Of a stretch of 64,000 nt of DNA, positions 1 through 11,905 are shown in pieces. This DNA is from Grifola frondosa (lineage: Eukaryota; Basidiomycota; Agaricomycetes; Polyporales; Grifolaceae). The stretch spans positions 372,001 to 436,000 of the forward strand of contig LUGG01000025.1 in the NCBI GenBank assembly GCA_001683735.1, written 5' to 3'. The notes below the pieces were generated by a model. That model was not told where the DNA came from. It saw only the letters and a program-made list of their open reading frames with translations, and did not search any database. Positions within the stretch are counted from its first letter, which is position 1. The number at the start of each line of letters is the position of its first letter. The position numbers and the translations under genes are program-made.

Positions 1-780
1 CGACAAATTCAGCAGTGCCAGCGGCAGCGGCCACGTGGTAGCGTGTAATTTCCCACATCTGCACTCTCTCTGAACTTAAGCGCGACGACGGCGGACACGA
101 CGGTGAGCTCAGTTGCGAGCAGTCATGCCATTCTACCAGGTGCTATGTATCGCCGCACATCTTCCTGAGTTCGTGTCGCCCAATACGCATTCCTTCTGAT
201 TCTCTTGACACCCTGTTCCTAGCACCACGTAAAAGGTCTCGTGAAGCGGTCTGCCCTCCACATCCTAGACAACGGCGGGTAGTCCGCAACATCAACTCTT
301 GGGGCACGATATCGCTGCCACAGCGGATGCGGAGGCACAAGCAATACCATAGTATCGGAGAGTGAGTCTTCGCATCTCCCGACCCCGCACATTCATCCCA
401 TGCCGTTCCTGCAGTTATTGGACAATGCACTTTGATGCGTCCCACGGTCGATGCAGGGGCTCAGCAGGTTTGATGCGGCAAGATGCCCGCGTGGTGCGGT
501 GGACGATCCTCAAGTTGGGTGAGAAAGTCGAGGACGTCGTGGCCGTCAAGGAGAAGCCGTTACCCGCCCGCTCACCAGTCGTGTGAACAGCTCCAGTAGC
601 ATGGAGAGCATAGATTAATCAGTCATCCATAGCCGTGGCAGATGGCATGCCTCAGGACGCGACTGTCTGATTGACTCGCGGGGAGGGCGGAACATCGGGC
701 GGATTCCGGAGGCGACGATCGCCGACATTTTGTGGTCGGTGCATGTATCCTTATTATTTGCTCTATACACTACAGAGCCA
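1..780. other. Intergenic, no gene seen
   Basis: Only short overlapping open frames occur on both strands, without a recognisable domain or a consistent exon-intron pattern. The right part abuts the 3' end of the minus-strand HAD gene and probably includes its downstream sequence. I see no repeat or RNA gene here. Confidence 0.5.
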
Positions 781-789
781 GATCGAGCA

Positions 790-1880
790 TCATAGGCTGT
801 TCATTTGCTTCACCTTTTCTACGACGTCCAATAGACTCGGGACCACGTCTACCCCGCTCAGGTCCTCGTCTGCCTCCTTCGCCTCGCCCTCACCTTCCGG
901 ACCAGGACGTCTGATCAGCAGCGCCGCCAGTCCGCTTTCCTTTGCTCCATAGAAGTCTCTGTCGATTCTGCGCGTTAGCTGCAACTTTTCCATCGCACTG
1001 TGCGTGTGGCGCACCCTTGCAATTCGTCGCCGACATGAACGGCCTCTTGTGGCCGCACGCCGACACGGCTACACGCACGGAGAAATATCTCGCGTGAAGG
1101 CTTCTCTACGCCCTCTTCCTCACTAAACAACGTGGGCTCAAGGTATGGGAGGATTTCTAGGTCCTTCAATACGGCTCCTGAGTGGCAGACGATCAGCCCT
1201 CACCGCGCATCAGCATAGCCCAAGATTATTGCTCACTCATGCGTGTGTCTGTGTTGCTGATAACTCCTGTGTGAATATTGCATTGCTTCAAGCTCTGTAC
1301 TACATCAGAATTAGTAAAATGACCATGGATGCATAACAACTAGTGCACTTCTCTCGCCATTCTAAATAAAGCCAGACGAAACATAATCACAGAACTTACA
1401 TGTGGGCAGGGTATCATCAAACAACTTGTACCCTCACTCGAGCTGAAACGTTTTAACAACCCTCGGGACGATATCTCCCAAAGACCTGTCCACAGCTTCG
1501 CGACCACCATAAGCATAAGACGACTCCATACATCCAAGAGAGGTAGCACACATACCCGCAGGATCCGGCCCGCACCCACCGCGGTCCTCCGGACCACCTC
1601 GCCCCCCACTCCCGCACGCCGGTCTGGTACACGGGCTTCTCAGCTTGCAGCTGTTTCAGCGCTGCCACCACGGCTTCAGCTCGGGACTAGTACTACTACT
1701 ACTGCAGCAGCAGCAGCGTCAACCGGAAGGAGATGTACCGGTTTTGAAGGAGCGCTTCAGCGTGTCCGGGTTCAGGGTTCCGAGGTATGGCTGGAAGGTT
1801 TGCGAGTATTGGACGTAGATGGGGAGACGCGGCGCGAGCAGAGTGTGCAGGGCGTCGAAGGTGACGAGACGGATGACCAT
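790..1880 (-). CDS. HAD-superfamily hydrolase (HDHD3/REG-2-like)
   Basis: Predicted phosphatase-like HAD hydrolase, substrate unknown. The ATG at 1880 opens an N-terminus reading VTFDALHTLL, a motif I position that begins with the nucleophile Asp. Later exons give GYKLFDDTLPT, then a motif II-like GVISNTDTRM, then EGVEKPSREIF with the motif III Lys, and VHVGDELQG as motif IV. The last exon reads from FYGAKESGLAALLIRR to a TGA at 790-792. Introns are short: gtacat after 1739, gtaagt near 1397, gtgagc inside the motif II exon, and gtgcgc after VGDELQG. Two C-run sites (plus-strand 1431-1433 and 1602-1607) each lack one base compared with an open frame. I infer sequence errors rather than a pseudogene, because all motifs and splice sites survive. 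The first intron carries a TAC/GCA microsatellite (about 1690-1719). Confidence 0.75.
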
Positions 1881-1889
1881 CGTTGTCGA

Positions 1890-3200
1890 GAGGTCCGGGT
1901 TACCTGGAGATGCTATCCTGTGCTCGAATATCAGAATCGGAAGCCAAGAGAGATAAGCCGGATGTCTCGTTCGCAGGAAACGAGTGCACGGACGACTGCA
2001 GCGGGTCACGCCACAACGGGTAGGAGGCGCCAATGCCACACGACTGGGAGTACCGAAAAGGTAAGCAAGCGTCCTGATTTGGAAGGTGTCGCAATTCAGC
2101 GAGTCACTGCGGTCCCCACGAATTGTCCAAGTCGGGATTTGCGAGAGATCGAGGTCAAATCCGAGGAAGATCCGGGGCTGGCTAGGCGCCATAAGCCATT
2201 TAGGATAAGCTCTGGAAGGACAACCAATTCAACAGGATTATGACGGGCTACGAGTGATATCCGCGTGTCGTGATCAGCGTCGAATCCTGCTTATAGTACT
2301 TAAGATTCCTTGTATATCCTGGCCCGGAGTATGATCCGCATATCCTCAGGATTTGCCTCGGCTTTAAGTACGATAGAATTGATTGTTGTACTACCTACAA
2401 CATCGAATAAAACACAGCTTTCTACGTCTGCCAAGCCTCGGAAGTCATATCAACGAGCTATGCAACATGGGGCCCCGGCTGGTGCATCCCCCACCCCCCT
2501 TGCCCGTACCCGTCGTCCATCAACCAGCTATCGAGACAGCCCCAGACCCGCGCCGCGAGAGGCTGTTCGACGCGTTCGACGCGTTCCTAATTAATGTACG
2601 TTTTTGCCGCGTCCTCGTTGCACTGGAAATTGATGTTTGGTATCAGCCGATGGAACCGCCTACACCGCCTACATCCGGAGACGTAGAATGCGAGGCGGCG
2701 TACACGGCATCCGAGCAAACGGGACAGCAAACTCACCCGTATTAATGTAGCTGTGAGGAGGATGAACAGCGCAACACCTGTACCCTAACCTCATCAGGTA
2801 AACTGCATCCACTACTGACTGCTCTCGCCGCCGCTCGCTCGCTGACCTGAGGGCATATAGCACGTCCCGCCCGAATGCCCCGCATACACCTATGCCGAAT
2901 GTGCTCCAAATGTTGTCGTCGGTTGTCGTGTCCTAGTATACTAGTACTTAGCAGTTAGCAAGACAAAGTTAATATCCGAATAGTGGACGGGCGTACCAGT
3001 ACTCCGTGCACACACACCCCGTGTGCTTTCTACCGGAAGGCGCGAGAAGATAATCTGAACAAGTTTTGGTCAGTAGGTATTCACTATCAATCCGCTGTCA
3101 TCCGCAGGTTCCCTCCCCTCCTTGGTCCATACCAGTGTATTGGGCGGCGCGTCCGTGTAGTACAAAGCTGCACGCACACGCCGTCCATGGTGGGTTCAGA
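1890..3200. other. Intergenic, possible remnants
   Basis: A proline-rich open stretch beginning with ATG at 2468 (starts MGPRLVHPPPPLPVP) runs to a possible gtacg donor near 2596. I could not link it to a convincing downstream exon or a known family. Nothing else is supported. Confidence 0.3.
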
Positions 3201-3208
3201 TAAGCATC

Positions 3209-3484
3209 ATGTGCGGTGTCGGCTTAGAGGTCCTCGAGTACCAGCAGATGCTGGAGCTCGAGGACACCTAGCCGCAGAAGCTGATGTATTCGATCATGAA
3301 CTACAAGGAGTGGGCATCGGGGGAGCGCGTGACAGTGGTCGTCAAGTGCTCGCCGCTGGTCGTCTAGCGATTCACCAACGCACACGCCCCCGGAGCTCGC
3401 ACCGTTGATGGCAACGACGTCAAATTCGACTGCGTCGAGCGAACCCACCACTCTGCCACGCTGATCGCGAGTCCTGGAATGTGA
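3209..3484 (+). pseudogene. Unrecognised GC-rich reading frame with two in-frame stops
   Basis: From the ATG near 3209 one frame has coding-like composition (G/C at third positions) for about 90 codons. It includes the peptide QKLMYSIMNYKEWASGERV, then ends at a TGA near 3483. It is broken by two TAG codons. No frameshift is needed, so this differs from the one-base defects elsewhere in the window. I do not recognise the family. It may be a decayed exon of an unknown gene, or chance. Confidence 0.3.
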
Positions 3485-3489
3485 ACGCG

Positions 3490-6090
3490 GAGCACTCAGA
3501 ACTGACTCACCCGTATTTTAGTCCATCTGGCTCATGCTCAGTTGGGGGTCCACTGCGAAATGCTGCATGCCACGATGATTGAGTCATCGTCGCATGAGTC
3601 GCACAATATGCTCCACCACAGGCCATTGTGGCTGTAGGATACCTGCGCGAGACAAGTAGTACTGAATATATGCAGCAGAAAATACTGCATACGCACCAAG
3701 GGGTCCATTCCAGCAAGTGATGAACTTGTCGTAGCTGGCACAGGTAGTGCATGGTAAGGGGAGAAATCAAGACGAGAGTCAATGACGAAGGAAGATGTGT
3801 CTTATATGTCCGCTATGGTTATCCTGGCCGTGATAAGCCCCGAATCTGAGTTGTAGCCTAGCACAGAGATGGGATATAGAAGAAATCTTGATGTTGTCCT
3901 GCACACAGGATTCCGTAAGTATCCTTGCTGGAGATATGCGAAAGATATGCTAGGTACTGAATATTCGCAAGTAATCCGCAGGAAGCTACAACTCAAAACC
4001 CGACAGGATCCATGTTCGAGATATAAAAGATAGCTCACACGGATATGGACCGGATTGATGCGGGATACCCTCCGGATGGGTGGATAATTCCTCGATCTCG
4101 CTCAAATCCGGACTGGGGTAATTCTTGGGTTCCGCATTGAGTGTGGATCAGTGTGGCAGTCCTTATCATAATCGGAACGATGTGGTTGGATTGCCTGCAT
4201 ATAGACTTCAGAGTGTGGAGTGTTAACACGTTGAGGCTAACCAAGGTTTTTGGATGACCTCTTTGATGATAGCACGTTTGAACGAGGGGTCATAGCAGAG
4301 TCACCTATATGGAGTTAGAAATTATAGAGCGGCCTGGACAAAATCGCAGCTGAGGATATGAATTACGCGCTGGTAGAGAGATAGTCATGCGACCTCCACA
4401 AGGTTTGGCCAATCCAAATCAAGGGAAGCCTTTCCGAAAGGCCGAGCATGAGCATGGCATAGGACCAGTCTCAAAGGACCGACGACACCGCATGACGCGC
4501 AGCACGCAATGACCACCCGGTATCAAAGCAAGATAACGACAAATGCATTATAGAATGTACGTACTCGCGAAGGTTGTCAAGATGGAAGCATGCGCACTGC
4601 GTGCGCGTCGGGATCCAATTCGAGGAATACCCATGGGGATCGAAATAAGCATACGGCCGGTTATTGGGGGCAGGGCGCATGTGGAAAAAGGATGAACGGA
4701 TGCGTGTTCATCATGTTGCCAGGATGTCGAGATCATTTTTGTGTACGCGGCTTCTTCGCTCGACTTGGGGTGACAGTTAGGAGCATTCGATGCATAGCAA
4801 CGATGGAGATCTGCTCACTCGACGTGATCCTCAGCGTTCGTCCGCTGGCAGATAAGAATTAATTGATGAACAATGCAAAGGAACTTCAACAGTAATTGTT
4901 GATTCCGCGCACATCATGTACAGTTATCATTAATCACTCGGCGGACAATAGAATTTAGAAGGTTGGCGTCGTGGAGTGACCATTTAAATCGAGAAACGTG
5001 GTTACGTATCGTCCAGAATTATGTGAGTTATAAATATCTAGATGAGTTGAGTATGCCGTTGATGAGGTACTCGAACAGAAGCGTTGCCGAGAAGTCCTAA
5101 CGACTAAGATCAGGATGATGAGCGGGTCATTCGGTCAACTTGTGTCGATAATGGTCGCGAGTACATGTCAGGATGCTCGGAAGATATATGTATATATATA
5201 CAATATATATGCGGTCAGATGCTACGCATACCATGGTCACTATGATTAAGTGCGGGTTTTCGGTTGAGTGAATGAATTGAGACGAGATGGATCGCGAGGG
5301 AGCGCGATGCGACGCGTTTGTGGCGTGGGAAGAGACCGTGAATGTGTGAGCGCCTTCCTCATATGGAGTTTGTTGGATCGTTTCGGCGCGATGCATTCCT
5401 GCTGTCAAGGCTTGTCAATCTATGGCGCGTGGTCGACACCTGCTTTCCCTGTCGCAGTGTCATCATCCAGGCTATGTTTACTTCCCGACAGATCTTCCTT
5501 GTCCCCTTGGTCTCCTGCCCGTCCTCCCAAATGGCAGTTGAGATATCCTGAGTTTTCCGGAAGTATGCTTGCTCGCGAGGTGCATGTGGAGTCGGTGTGC
5601 GACGGTCAATAATTCGGGGCTGTACTAGCAATGACGCAGAATACTCAATAGCGTGGCGCGGACTGACCGGAATCTAGCTGAGACCGGGACGCAGGAGTGG
5701 CAGACGAATAGTCCGTCATTTTCGGCGTGGTCTCGGTCTCCGGTGAATACATTCTGTATGTCTTCTTCTTTGAGCGCGCGGTGATTACCGCTTTTCCATT
5801 GGCGGTGGCCAGCGCTAAGCCCGTACTGCCGCAGCTGGCTAGTGGACAATTCCAGGACAAGGACAGACATGACATTCGCCGCCATGGCTCGCTCATAGGC
5901 TACGAGAGGACGCTAGCAGAAAGACTGTGCCGACCTGTGTAGCGGGGAGGGCGATGGAGGAGGGCAGTTTTTTTTTCTTTTTCTGACAAAGTCCCAATGG
6001 GATCCGCAAATTGGAATTGAGATTAGCTCACCGTCGTCCTTCACAGCACCGTCGAGAATCTTTCCTCGATCTCCATCGCCCATCTTCTCT
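3490..6090. other. Long stretch without supported genes
   Basis: Sequence is of lower GC content, with many stops in all frames and no recognisable domain. A TA-rich microsatellite lies at about 5183-5211. ORFs of 60-110 codons near 5268-5900 overlap each other on both strands and have no supporting splice structure. I see no gene. Confidence 0.5.
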
Positions 6091-6094
6091 CCTC

Positions 6095-6372
6095 TTTTGT
6101 TCAACGTCCTCCTTCACATCTCTTCCCCCGACATTATAAAACCTCCTCTCCCTCCTCCCGTTCCGTTTCAGCCCTCGCTCCCCACTTGCTTTCCCTCTTG
6201 TCCTCTTGCTCTGTCTTGCTTTGGCCTCTGCTTGCCGGACACAGTCTCCCCCTCGCTTGGTCGTCCCATCTTCCCCCGTCTCTCTTTGCTTTCCGTTAGA
6301 CCCACATTGCATTGTTATCCGGCGTTTGGTGCGGGAGTCCTCATTGACGTAACCCACACTCCCGTTGTTGTA
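6095..6372 (+). promoter_or_regulatory. Pyrimidine-rich promoter/leader of the Mei2-like gene
   Basis: The plus strand from about 6095 to 6310 is strongly C/T-rich and lies directly upstream of the ATG at 6373. CT-rich stretches are common immediately upstream of, or at, fungal transcription start sites. No TATA box is evident. The assignment is by composition and position only. Confidence 0.4.
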
Positions 6373-9300
6373 ATGGATCATCATTCTGTTCCGTTTCCCA
6401 CATCACAGGCTGAAGAGGTCGGTTTTATCTCCTATATTCTATTCGGTCCAGTTTAGCCACGTGTACTCATCCACGATTATCACACAGGCTCAAAACCCAG
6501 TCAAGCGGCCTGCCATACCCCCGCGTCTTCACTCTACTCCATCTCTTCCCAACCTTTGGTGAGCTCATTTAGCGATCGCACTTGTTCAACATCTTGGCAG
6601 ACGCTGAATACTTAACAATAGGCATCCTTCGCAATACGGTCCTACTTCGTCAGACCTTGCGCAACAGCTTCAGGCGCGTTACCGCCCTCATCTCCGTCCT
6701 CTCGACTTGGCATCGTCTCCCACTTCATCCCCTTCTAAATTCAAGGGCGTACCCGAATCTCCTCGCCGTGGGCCCCCGCCGCTCACACCACCTCTCACAC
6801 CCTCGTCCTCCTTCAATTCAGCTACTCACGATACACCGCCGACTCCTCCGGAGCCCCATTCCCCTCTTCGTTGGATTCAGTCGTCCGAGAGGTCATTTAT
6901 GGGCTCCCCAACGAACTCGAAACCCGTGTCTTTTCCGCATGCGGGATACCTGACGCCATCGAGCGTGCGTTCGCAGTCCATCTCTTCCGATTCTGGTGCA
7001 GGATATGGAGGTGCATCCAGCACAGACCTCGTGTCTGCGCTGGCATCGGTGACCCTTGATGCCACCCCAAGGATGAGAGGACATTCAGTCTAGATGTGCA
7101 GGAGTACAAGGGCATAAACCCTCTGCCCGACGTGCTGCTTGATGAGGCGTCAAACGAGAGCTCTAGTCGATTCCTCCTCGTAAGTGTCTCGTCGCCCACA
7201 ATGCGTCTCGTTTACTGTGTGTATGCGCGCATATGCTCACCTTCACTACGGCAGGTGCATAACGTTCCTCCCACAGCATCATCTGTCACGCTCAGAGCTG
7301 CATTCGCTTCCATGGGCGATATCAAGGGCATTCTTGTTCGCTTCCAGGCCACACACGGCGTCGTCATCCTCGCCTTTTATGATGTGCGACACGCTATCCG
7401 CGCACAAAGACAAATCTCCGAGCAGATATTTGACGTACTAGAGGACGCGCGATTGGATGCCAGATTTGTAGCGCCGTCTGCCCTCGAATCGGTATGTTCT
7501 AGTGGATCTTTTCGACGAGACATGATAGCGCTTGCGATCATCATATGCTTTCATCTTTTCATCATCAGGGACTGATACGTTTCATTTTGCGCAGGTTACA
7601 GGCAAGTCAGCATTCGTGGCTCAGACCGACGGCGCTCTCTATGTCAACGTCGAAGCCCACCTTCTGCAACCTGGGAACCTGCAGAACGTACTTGCCTCCT
7701 TTGGCGAACTGCTGTCCTTCAAACCTGCTGGGGCTGATCCTAATGATCAGGTGAGCACAATTTCAACATGATGTGAACTTCACCTCCATATATCTTATTC
7801 TCTTAGACCTTCCACGTGGAGTACTACGATGTACGTGATGCTGCGTCTGCGCTCAAGGCTCTCAACAATCGCACCATCTTTGGTGCACGCCTACATCTCT
7901 TCACCGCTCAAGACTCACAGGCTCAGGAGTCAAGCGATCCTTTCCAAACCACCGGGGCCGAAAAATCGATGCTATTCCAGGCTCCCCTCCCGCTCTCCGC
8001 AGATAATTTGCATCTGAACTCTCACGAGCAGCATGCGGACATTGGGCAGCGCGGTATGGAAGGTAAGCGAAAGCTGAACGTTGACATCTACCTTTGATCC
8101 AATTGTCACCCTTAGGTCGAGTAAGGCCACGCAGTGTAAGCGCCAGTGAAGGCATGGGTACTCCCGATGCTGTCCGAAAGCTCAGGAAAGGAAGAGAATC
8201 CCCTCAAGAGCACAGCAGGCGCTCCTCCAATGATCTGTTCTTTGATGCTGTTGGGAAGGTGCGCATCTCCTTTTCTCAGGTGTCGTTTGTTATTGAGTGG
8301 CAAATCATCCGTTCCAGGTGATTGTTCAACCACCGCCACCGACGAGACCGAGAAGCATCAGCATGGGCCCCGAGGAATTGGCCGGGACGGCGAGATTACT
8401 GCAAGCCGGTGCCGCTTTCGTCCCTGTTGCTCCCGCCTACCATTATGCTGAGCACCCCTATGGATATGGCTATCCTGGTTCGGCCCATCCGACATATGCC
8501 GCATCTTACGACTACTCGCTGTAAGACAGGATGGAGGAATGTACTCAGGCGTCGAGACGGATGCTGGCGCGAACCATTGGGCATACGCTTCCCCTCCTGC
8601 GTCTGGCGTGGAATACTATCTTCCGTTCCAGCAAAAGGCTACGGTGTACCAGCACCCGCAGGCCCCGCCTACCCCGCGAAATTTTGCGGAGCAACGTCGG
8701 AAGAACGAGACCCGGGACATTGACCTCACCGATTCTGCGCCATATGCTCTTGTTCCTGGTTTGCCCTCTTCGCAGCCGTACCATGCGTCACAGTCCTCCG
8801 GCGTCGATATAGCACCGGCGGATGAAGATCAAGCCGCTTTCGGCAAAGGCGCCGGTCGGTCTGCCGGGGAGAAGAATCATTTGAACATAGCCTCGATTGA
8901 GGAAGGGACGGACACGCGAACCACGGTGATGATCAAGAACATTCCGAACAAGATGAGCGACAAGGATCTGCTGGCGTTCATCAACAAGGTGTGCCCAAGG
9001 AGAATTGATTTCATGTATTTGCGGATGGACTTCCAGAATGGTGAGTGGAAAGAGATGCGTGTCGGCGAGGAGTGTCAATAACCGTGTCTTGGATACAGGT
9101 TGCAACGTTGGCTACGCGTTCGTCAATTTTATCAGCGTGCAGGATCTGCTGCATTTTGCGAAGACGCAACTGGGCGTCAAATGGTAAGGTTCTTCCATTT
9201 GATGTGTGCTGTCTTGTATTCACTGTTCGGATTTCAGGAACATGTATTCGAGCGAGAAGGTTCTACAGATGTGCTATGCCACGTATCAGTAAGAGTATTT

Positions 9301-9607
9301 TCCTTGAATGCAAGGATGCCCAGCTAAAGTTGTTGTTCTCGATGACCAGAGGGAAAGAAGCCTAGTGGAGAAGTTCAAGAACTCGTGCATCATGGACGAG
9401 CGCGAGGCCTGGCGCCCGAAAATATTCTACTCGTCTGGGCCGAAGCAGGGCCTTGCGGAGCCGTTCCCTCCTCCGACTCACCTGAGGCGGAAGGAGCGCA
9501 GCCAGCACAACAGGGGTGCGCTGTTCGTTCCTGGTACGAGTAACCAAGCCCAGAGCGGCGGTGGCTTGTATCATCACCGTCCGCATCCCCCACGCATGCG
9601 GTTGTGA
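6373..9607 (+). CDS. mei2: Mei2-like RNA-binding protein, three RRMs
   Basis: Homologue of the Mei2 meiotic regulator family, which binds RNA through a distinctive C-terminal RRM. I read about 12 exons: 6373-6417, 6488-6558, 6622-7048, 7102-7179, 7255-7491, 7595-7750, 7807-8062, 8116-8258, 8318-9040, 9099-9183, 9238-9288 and 9350-9607. Phases agree across the first eight introns. The N-terminus is Ser/Pro-rich with TPPLTP-type repeats. Two RRM-like folds follow (about 7255-7491 and 7595-7950). After a Tyr/Gly-rich linker comes the RRM_2/Mei2 C-terminal domain: TTVMIKNIPNKMSDKDLLAF, then NVGYAFVNF, then RPKIFYSSGP. Two one-base problems exist, a TAA at about 8521 and a missing C at 9361-9362 (GCCTAG where GCCCTAG restores the frame). 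I infer sequencing deletions. The gene converges on the ORF at 9753-10034. Confidence 0.88.
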
Positions 9608-9752
9608 TCAATGGTCGCGTTTCCTTTGCATTAATCTCTCGTTTTTCTAATTTACTCACTCGAACTCAGAGAATCGTTCTTTATATGTTTATCCATCTCC
9701 TCCCGCGCTTTCTCCACGCTCGTTTTACCTGTGCTCGATGTTATGCGGTTGT

Positions 9753-10034
9753 TCACCTGCTGTATTTCTGCCCAAGTTTCTTTCGGACGATCTTTTCCCG
9801 ATATTCGTGAATCGCTTTCTCTACGTTTTCCGCTGCTTCTTTATACGGTCCGCTGGAGACCAAGTATTTAGCCATCGTTCGGACTGTGTTCCCCGATGAA
9901 GTGTAGAGTAGAATGTCGTCGCTTTGAATGTAGTAGTCGTATCCTAGAATGCCAGTATCGCTTCTAGCTCCATCAGCGTGGATGATCGATCGCTCTCTCG
10001 CTTGTATCGCTGCCCGTAACATTTGCTGCACCAT
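9753..10034 (-). CDS. Hypothetical small protein or terminal exon
   Basis: An uninterrupted 93-codon minus-strand frame ends in a basic, helix-prone tail (…AIHEYREKIVRKKLGQ…). It lies 145 bp beyond the Mei2-like stop, in convergent orientation, and just upstream of the divergent aldo-keto reductase. Amino-acid composition is protein-like, but codon usage is not strongly biased and no domain is recognised. It may be the last exon of a gene whose start overlaps the reductase promoter, or it may not be coding. Confidence 0.3.
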   Translation of the reverse strand: MVQQMLRAAIQARERSIIHADGARSDTGILGYDYYIQSDDILLYTSSGNTVRTMAKYLVSSGPYKEAAENVEKAIHEYREKIVRKKLGQKYSR

Positions 10035-10075
10035 TTGTGCGCCACTGCTGCACGGAGGCTCACAGATTCTCGAGC

Positions 10076-11517
10076 ATGACCTCGGCTGCGCTGAACATCA
10101 AGTCCCCATTCCTCTGTCTTCAGGTAAGCACCAGCGTTCCTATCACGCACGTTCATCTCGAATGCACTTGTCTGAGCGATCGGCCATCCTATTTCTTAGG
10201 CGTGTTCTTCTATATGATGGACTCTCCGATTTAAGCTCAGAAGCACTATGCCTGATGCCCTCTGCAGTCGTGAACTTCACTTTCGACTGACGCCCCTCTT
10301 TAGGATATGACATGCCCGTGCTCGGGTTCGGCGTTGCGTACGCGTACGACCAGCCCACAGTGGACCCGCGCACGGTGACCAAGCCGTCCGTGCTCGAGGC
10401 GCTCCGCGCTGGGTACCGGTACGTCGTCGTGCTTTGTGTGTCGTGTGCGTGCGCTCAGGCGGGACGGGAGGCTGATAGACACCGCGCCGAGCTATGAGAA
10501 TGAGGAGGAGGTTGGGGAGGCGATTCGGGAGAGCGGGCTGGGGAGGGGGCGGATTTTCGTTAGTGAGTGTTTGTTGTTGCCCCTTTTTTGTGGGTTGGTG
10601 GACATGTGAGGAGCTGTGTTGTGCGTAGCGTCGAAGATTGATAGCTCGGTGCATGGGTATGCGAGTGCGCATGCTACTGTGGAGGCTTCTCTGCGGAAGC
10701 TGGGTCTTGGTGCGCTTTCATACTTGGTGTTATGTTTTGAACTGGGTCTGATGCGTGCCGTCGAAGCGTAGATTATATCGATCTGTACTTGATACATGAT
10801 GCGGGCTCTGGGTCGGAGCGCCGCTCGGAGACGTACAGGGCTCTCCTGGAGGCGAAGGAGCAGGGGAAAATCCGCAGCGTCGGCGTGTCCAATTAGTGCG
10901 TACCGCACGCCATTTCGCGTCCCCGTCCGCAAGCTCACACAGTCCGCCGTAGCGGGGTAAAGCGCCTCGAGGAGCTGGAGCAGGCCGGGTACGCGACACC
11001 TGCGTGAACCAGATCGAGGTGCGTCCCCGCCCAGAGGCGTATCGCGCCGCGTGCTCACTCTCCGTACGCAGCTCCACCCGTTCTGCCAGCAGCGCCCTGT
11101 CGTCGCGTACTGCCGCGCGCACGGCATCGCGATCCAGGCGTACTGCCCCATCGTCCGCGGGAAGATGGATCACCCGTCATCCTCGACATCGCAACAAAGG
11201 TACGGGAACCGTCGCATGTAGCATATAGTACACACACTCATCCTTCTGCAGCACAAGAAAGACCGCGCGCAGGTCCTCCTGCGGTGGTCCATTCAGCACG
11301 GGTACTCTACTCTCTCTCCCACCCTCTCCCGCTCCACCCACTAACTCACCCTCGTGCTAGATTCGTCCCATTACCAAAGTCCTCGCAGCGCACGCGCATC
11401 CGCTCAAACGCCGAGCTATTCAACTTCGCGCTCACGGATATAGACATGGCGCGCCTCGACGCGCTCGACCGCGGCAAGGCGGGCGCAGTCAGCTGGAACC
11501 CAGTCGACGTCGCGTAG
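10076..11517 (+). CDS. Aldo-keto reductase
   Basis: NAD(P)H-dependent reductase of carbonyl compounds, cytosolic, TIM-barrel AKR family. Eight or more short exons give, in order: [14 protein letters not shown], the catalytic Tyr region [17 protein letters not shown], the catalytic Lys in ASKIDSS, the catalytic His in [20 protein letters not shown], a [20 protein letters not shown] strand, and the cofactor-binding [15 protein letters not shown] near the C-terminus. The stop is TAG at 11515-11517. The chosen start (10076) gives a 16-codon first exon before a gtaagc donor, but its phase does not match the next exon by one base. Two further one-base losses sit at about 11003 (GCGTGA for GCGGTGA) and 11173-11175 (CCCGTC for CCCGGTC). 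These look like sequence errors. No specific substrate can be assigned. Confidence 0.87.
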
Positions 11518-11519
11518 GC

Positions 11520-11905
11520 GATGTGAGAGATTCGGATCTGCCGTCTCCATCTGGGCCGGCGTGCTGTGTTGGTGCTTGTGGGACCGTGTGGGTCGCGATC
11601 GGTGTGCGGGTCTCAGATGTCGTGGATCTGTGCGGTGTATCTCGCATTTGATCCGCAACCTACACGGCTGCGTGAAGCAAAAATACCTCAGCGATACAGA
11701 TCTGCGCTTTTCTCAGTCCGGACACCGTGACCTCGACACATTTCTACAGGGCGGCATCCATCCATTTTCGCCATCACTGCGGCTGCTAAAGGTTACAGAA
11801 ACTACGTACATATGAACATAGAGAGAGCATATTTGATACATTACTGCCTCGACCAACATTCCAGGTCGAAATTAAAACCGTCCCGCATCGTCCCCCAGAT
11901 CAGAC
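11520..11905. other. Intergenic between convergent genes
   Basis: This separates the reductase stop (11517) from the dipeptidase stop (11906). It holds only 3' flanking sequence, and I see no ORF or repeat of note. Confidence 0.6.

Noticed and set aside
5183..5211. TA-rich microsatellite as a replication or centromere signal
   Set aside because: It is only about 30 bp and isolated. A simple sequence repeat is the plain explanation.
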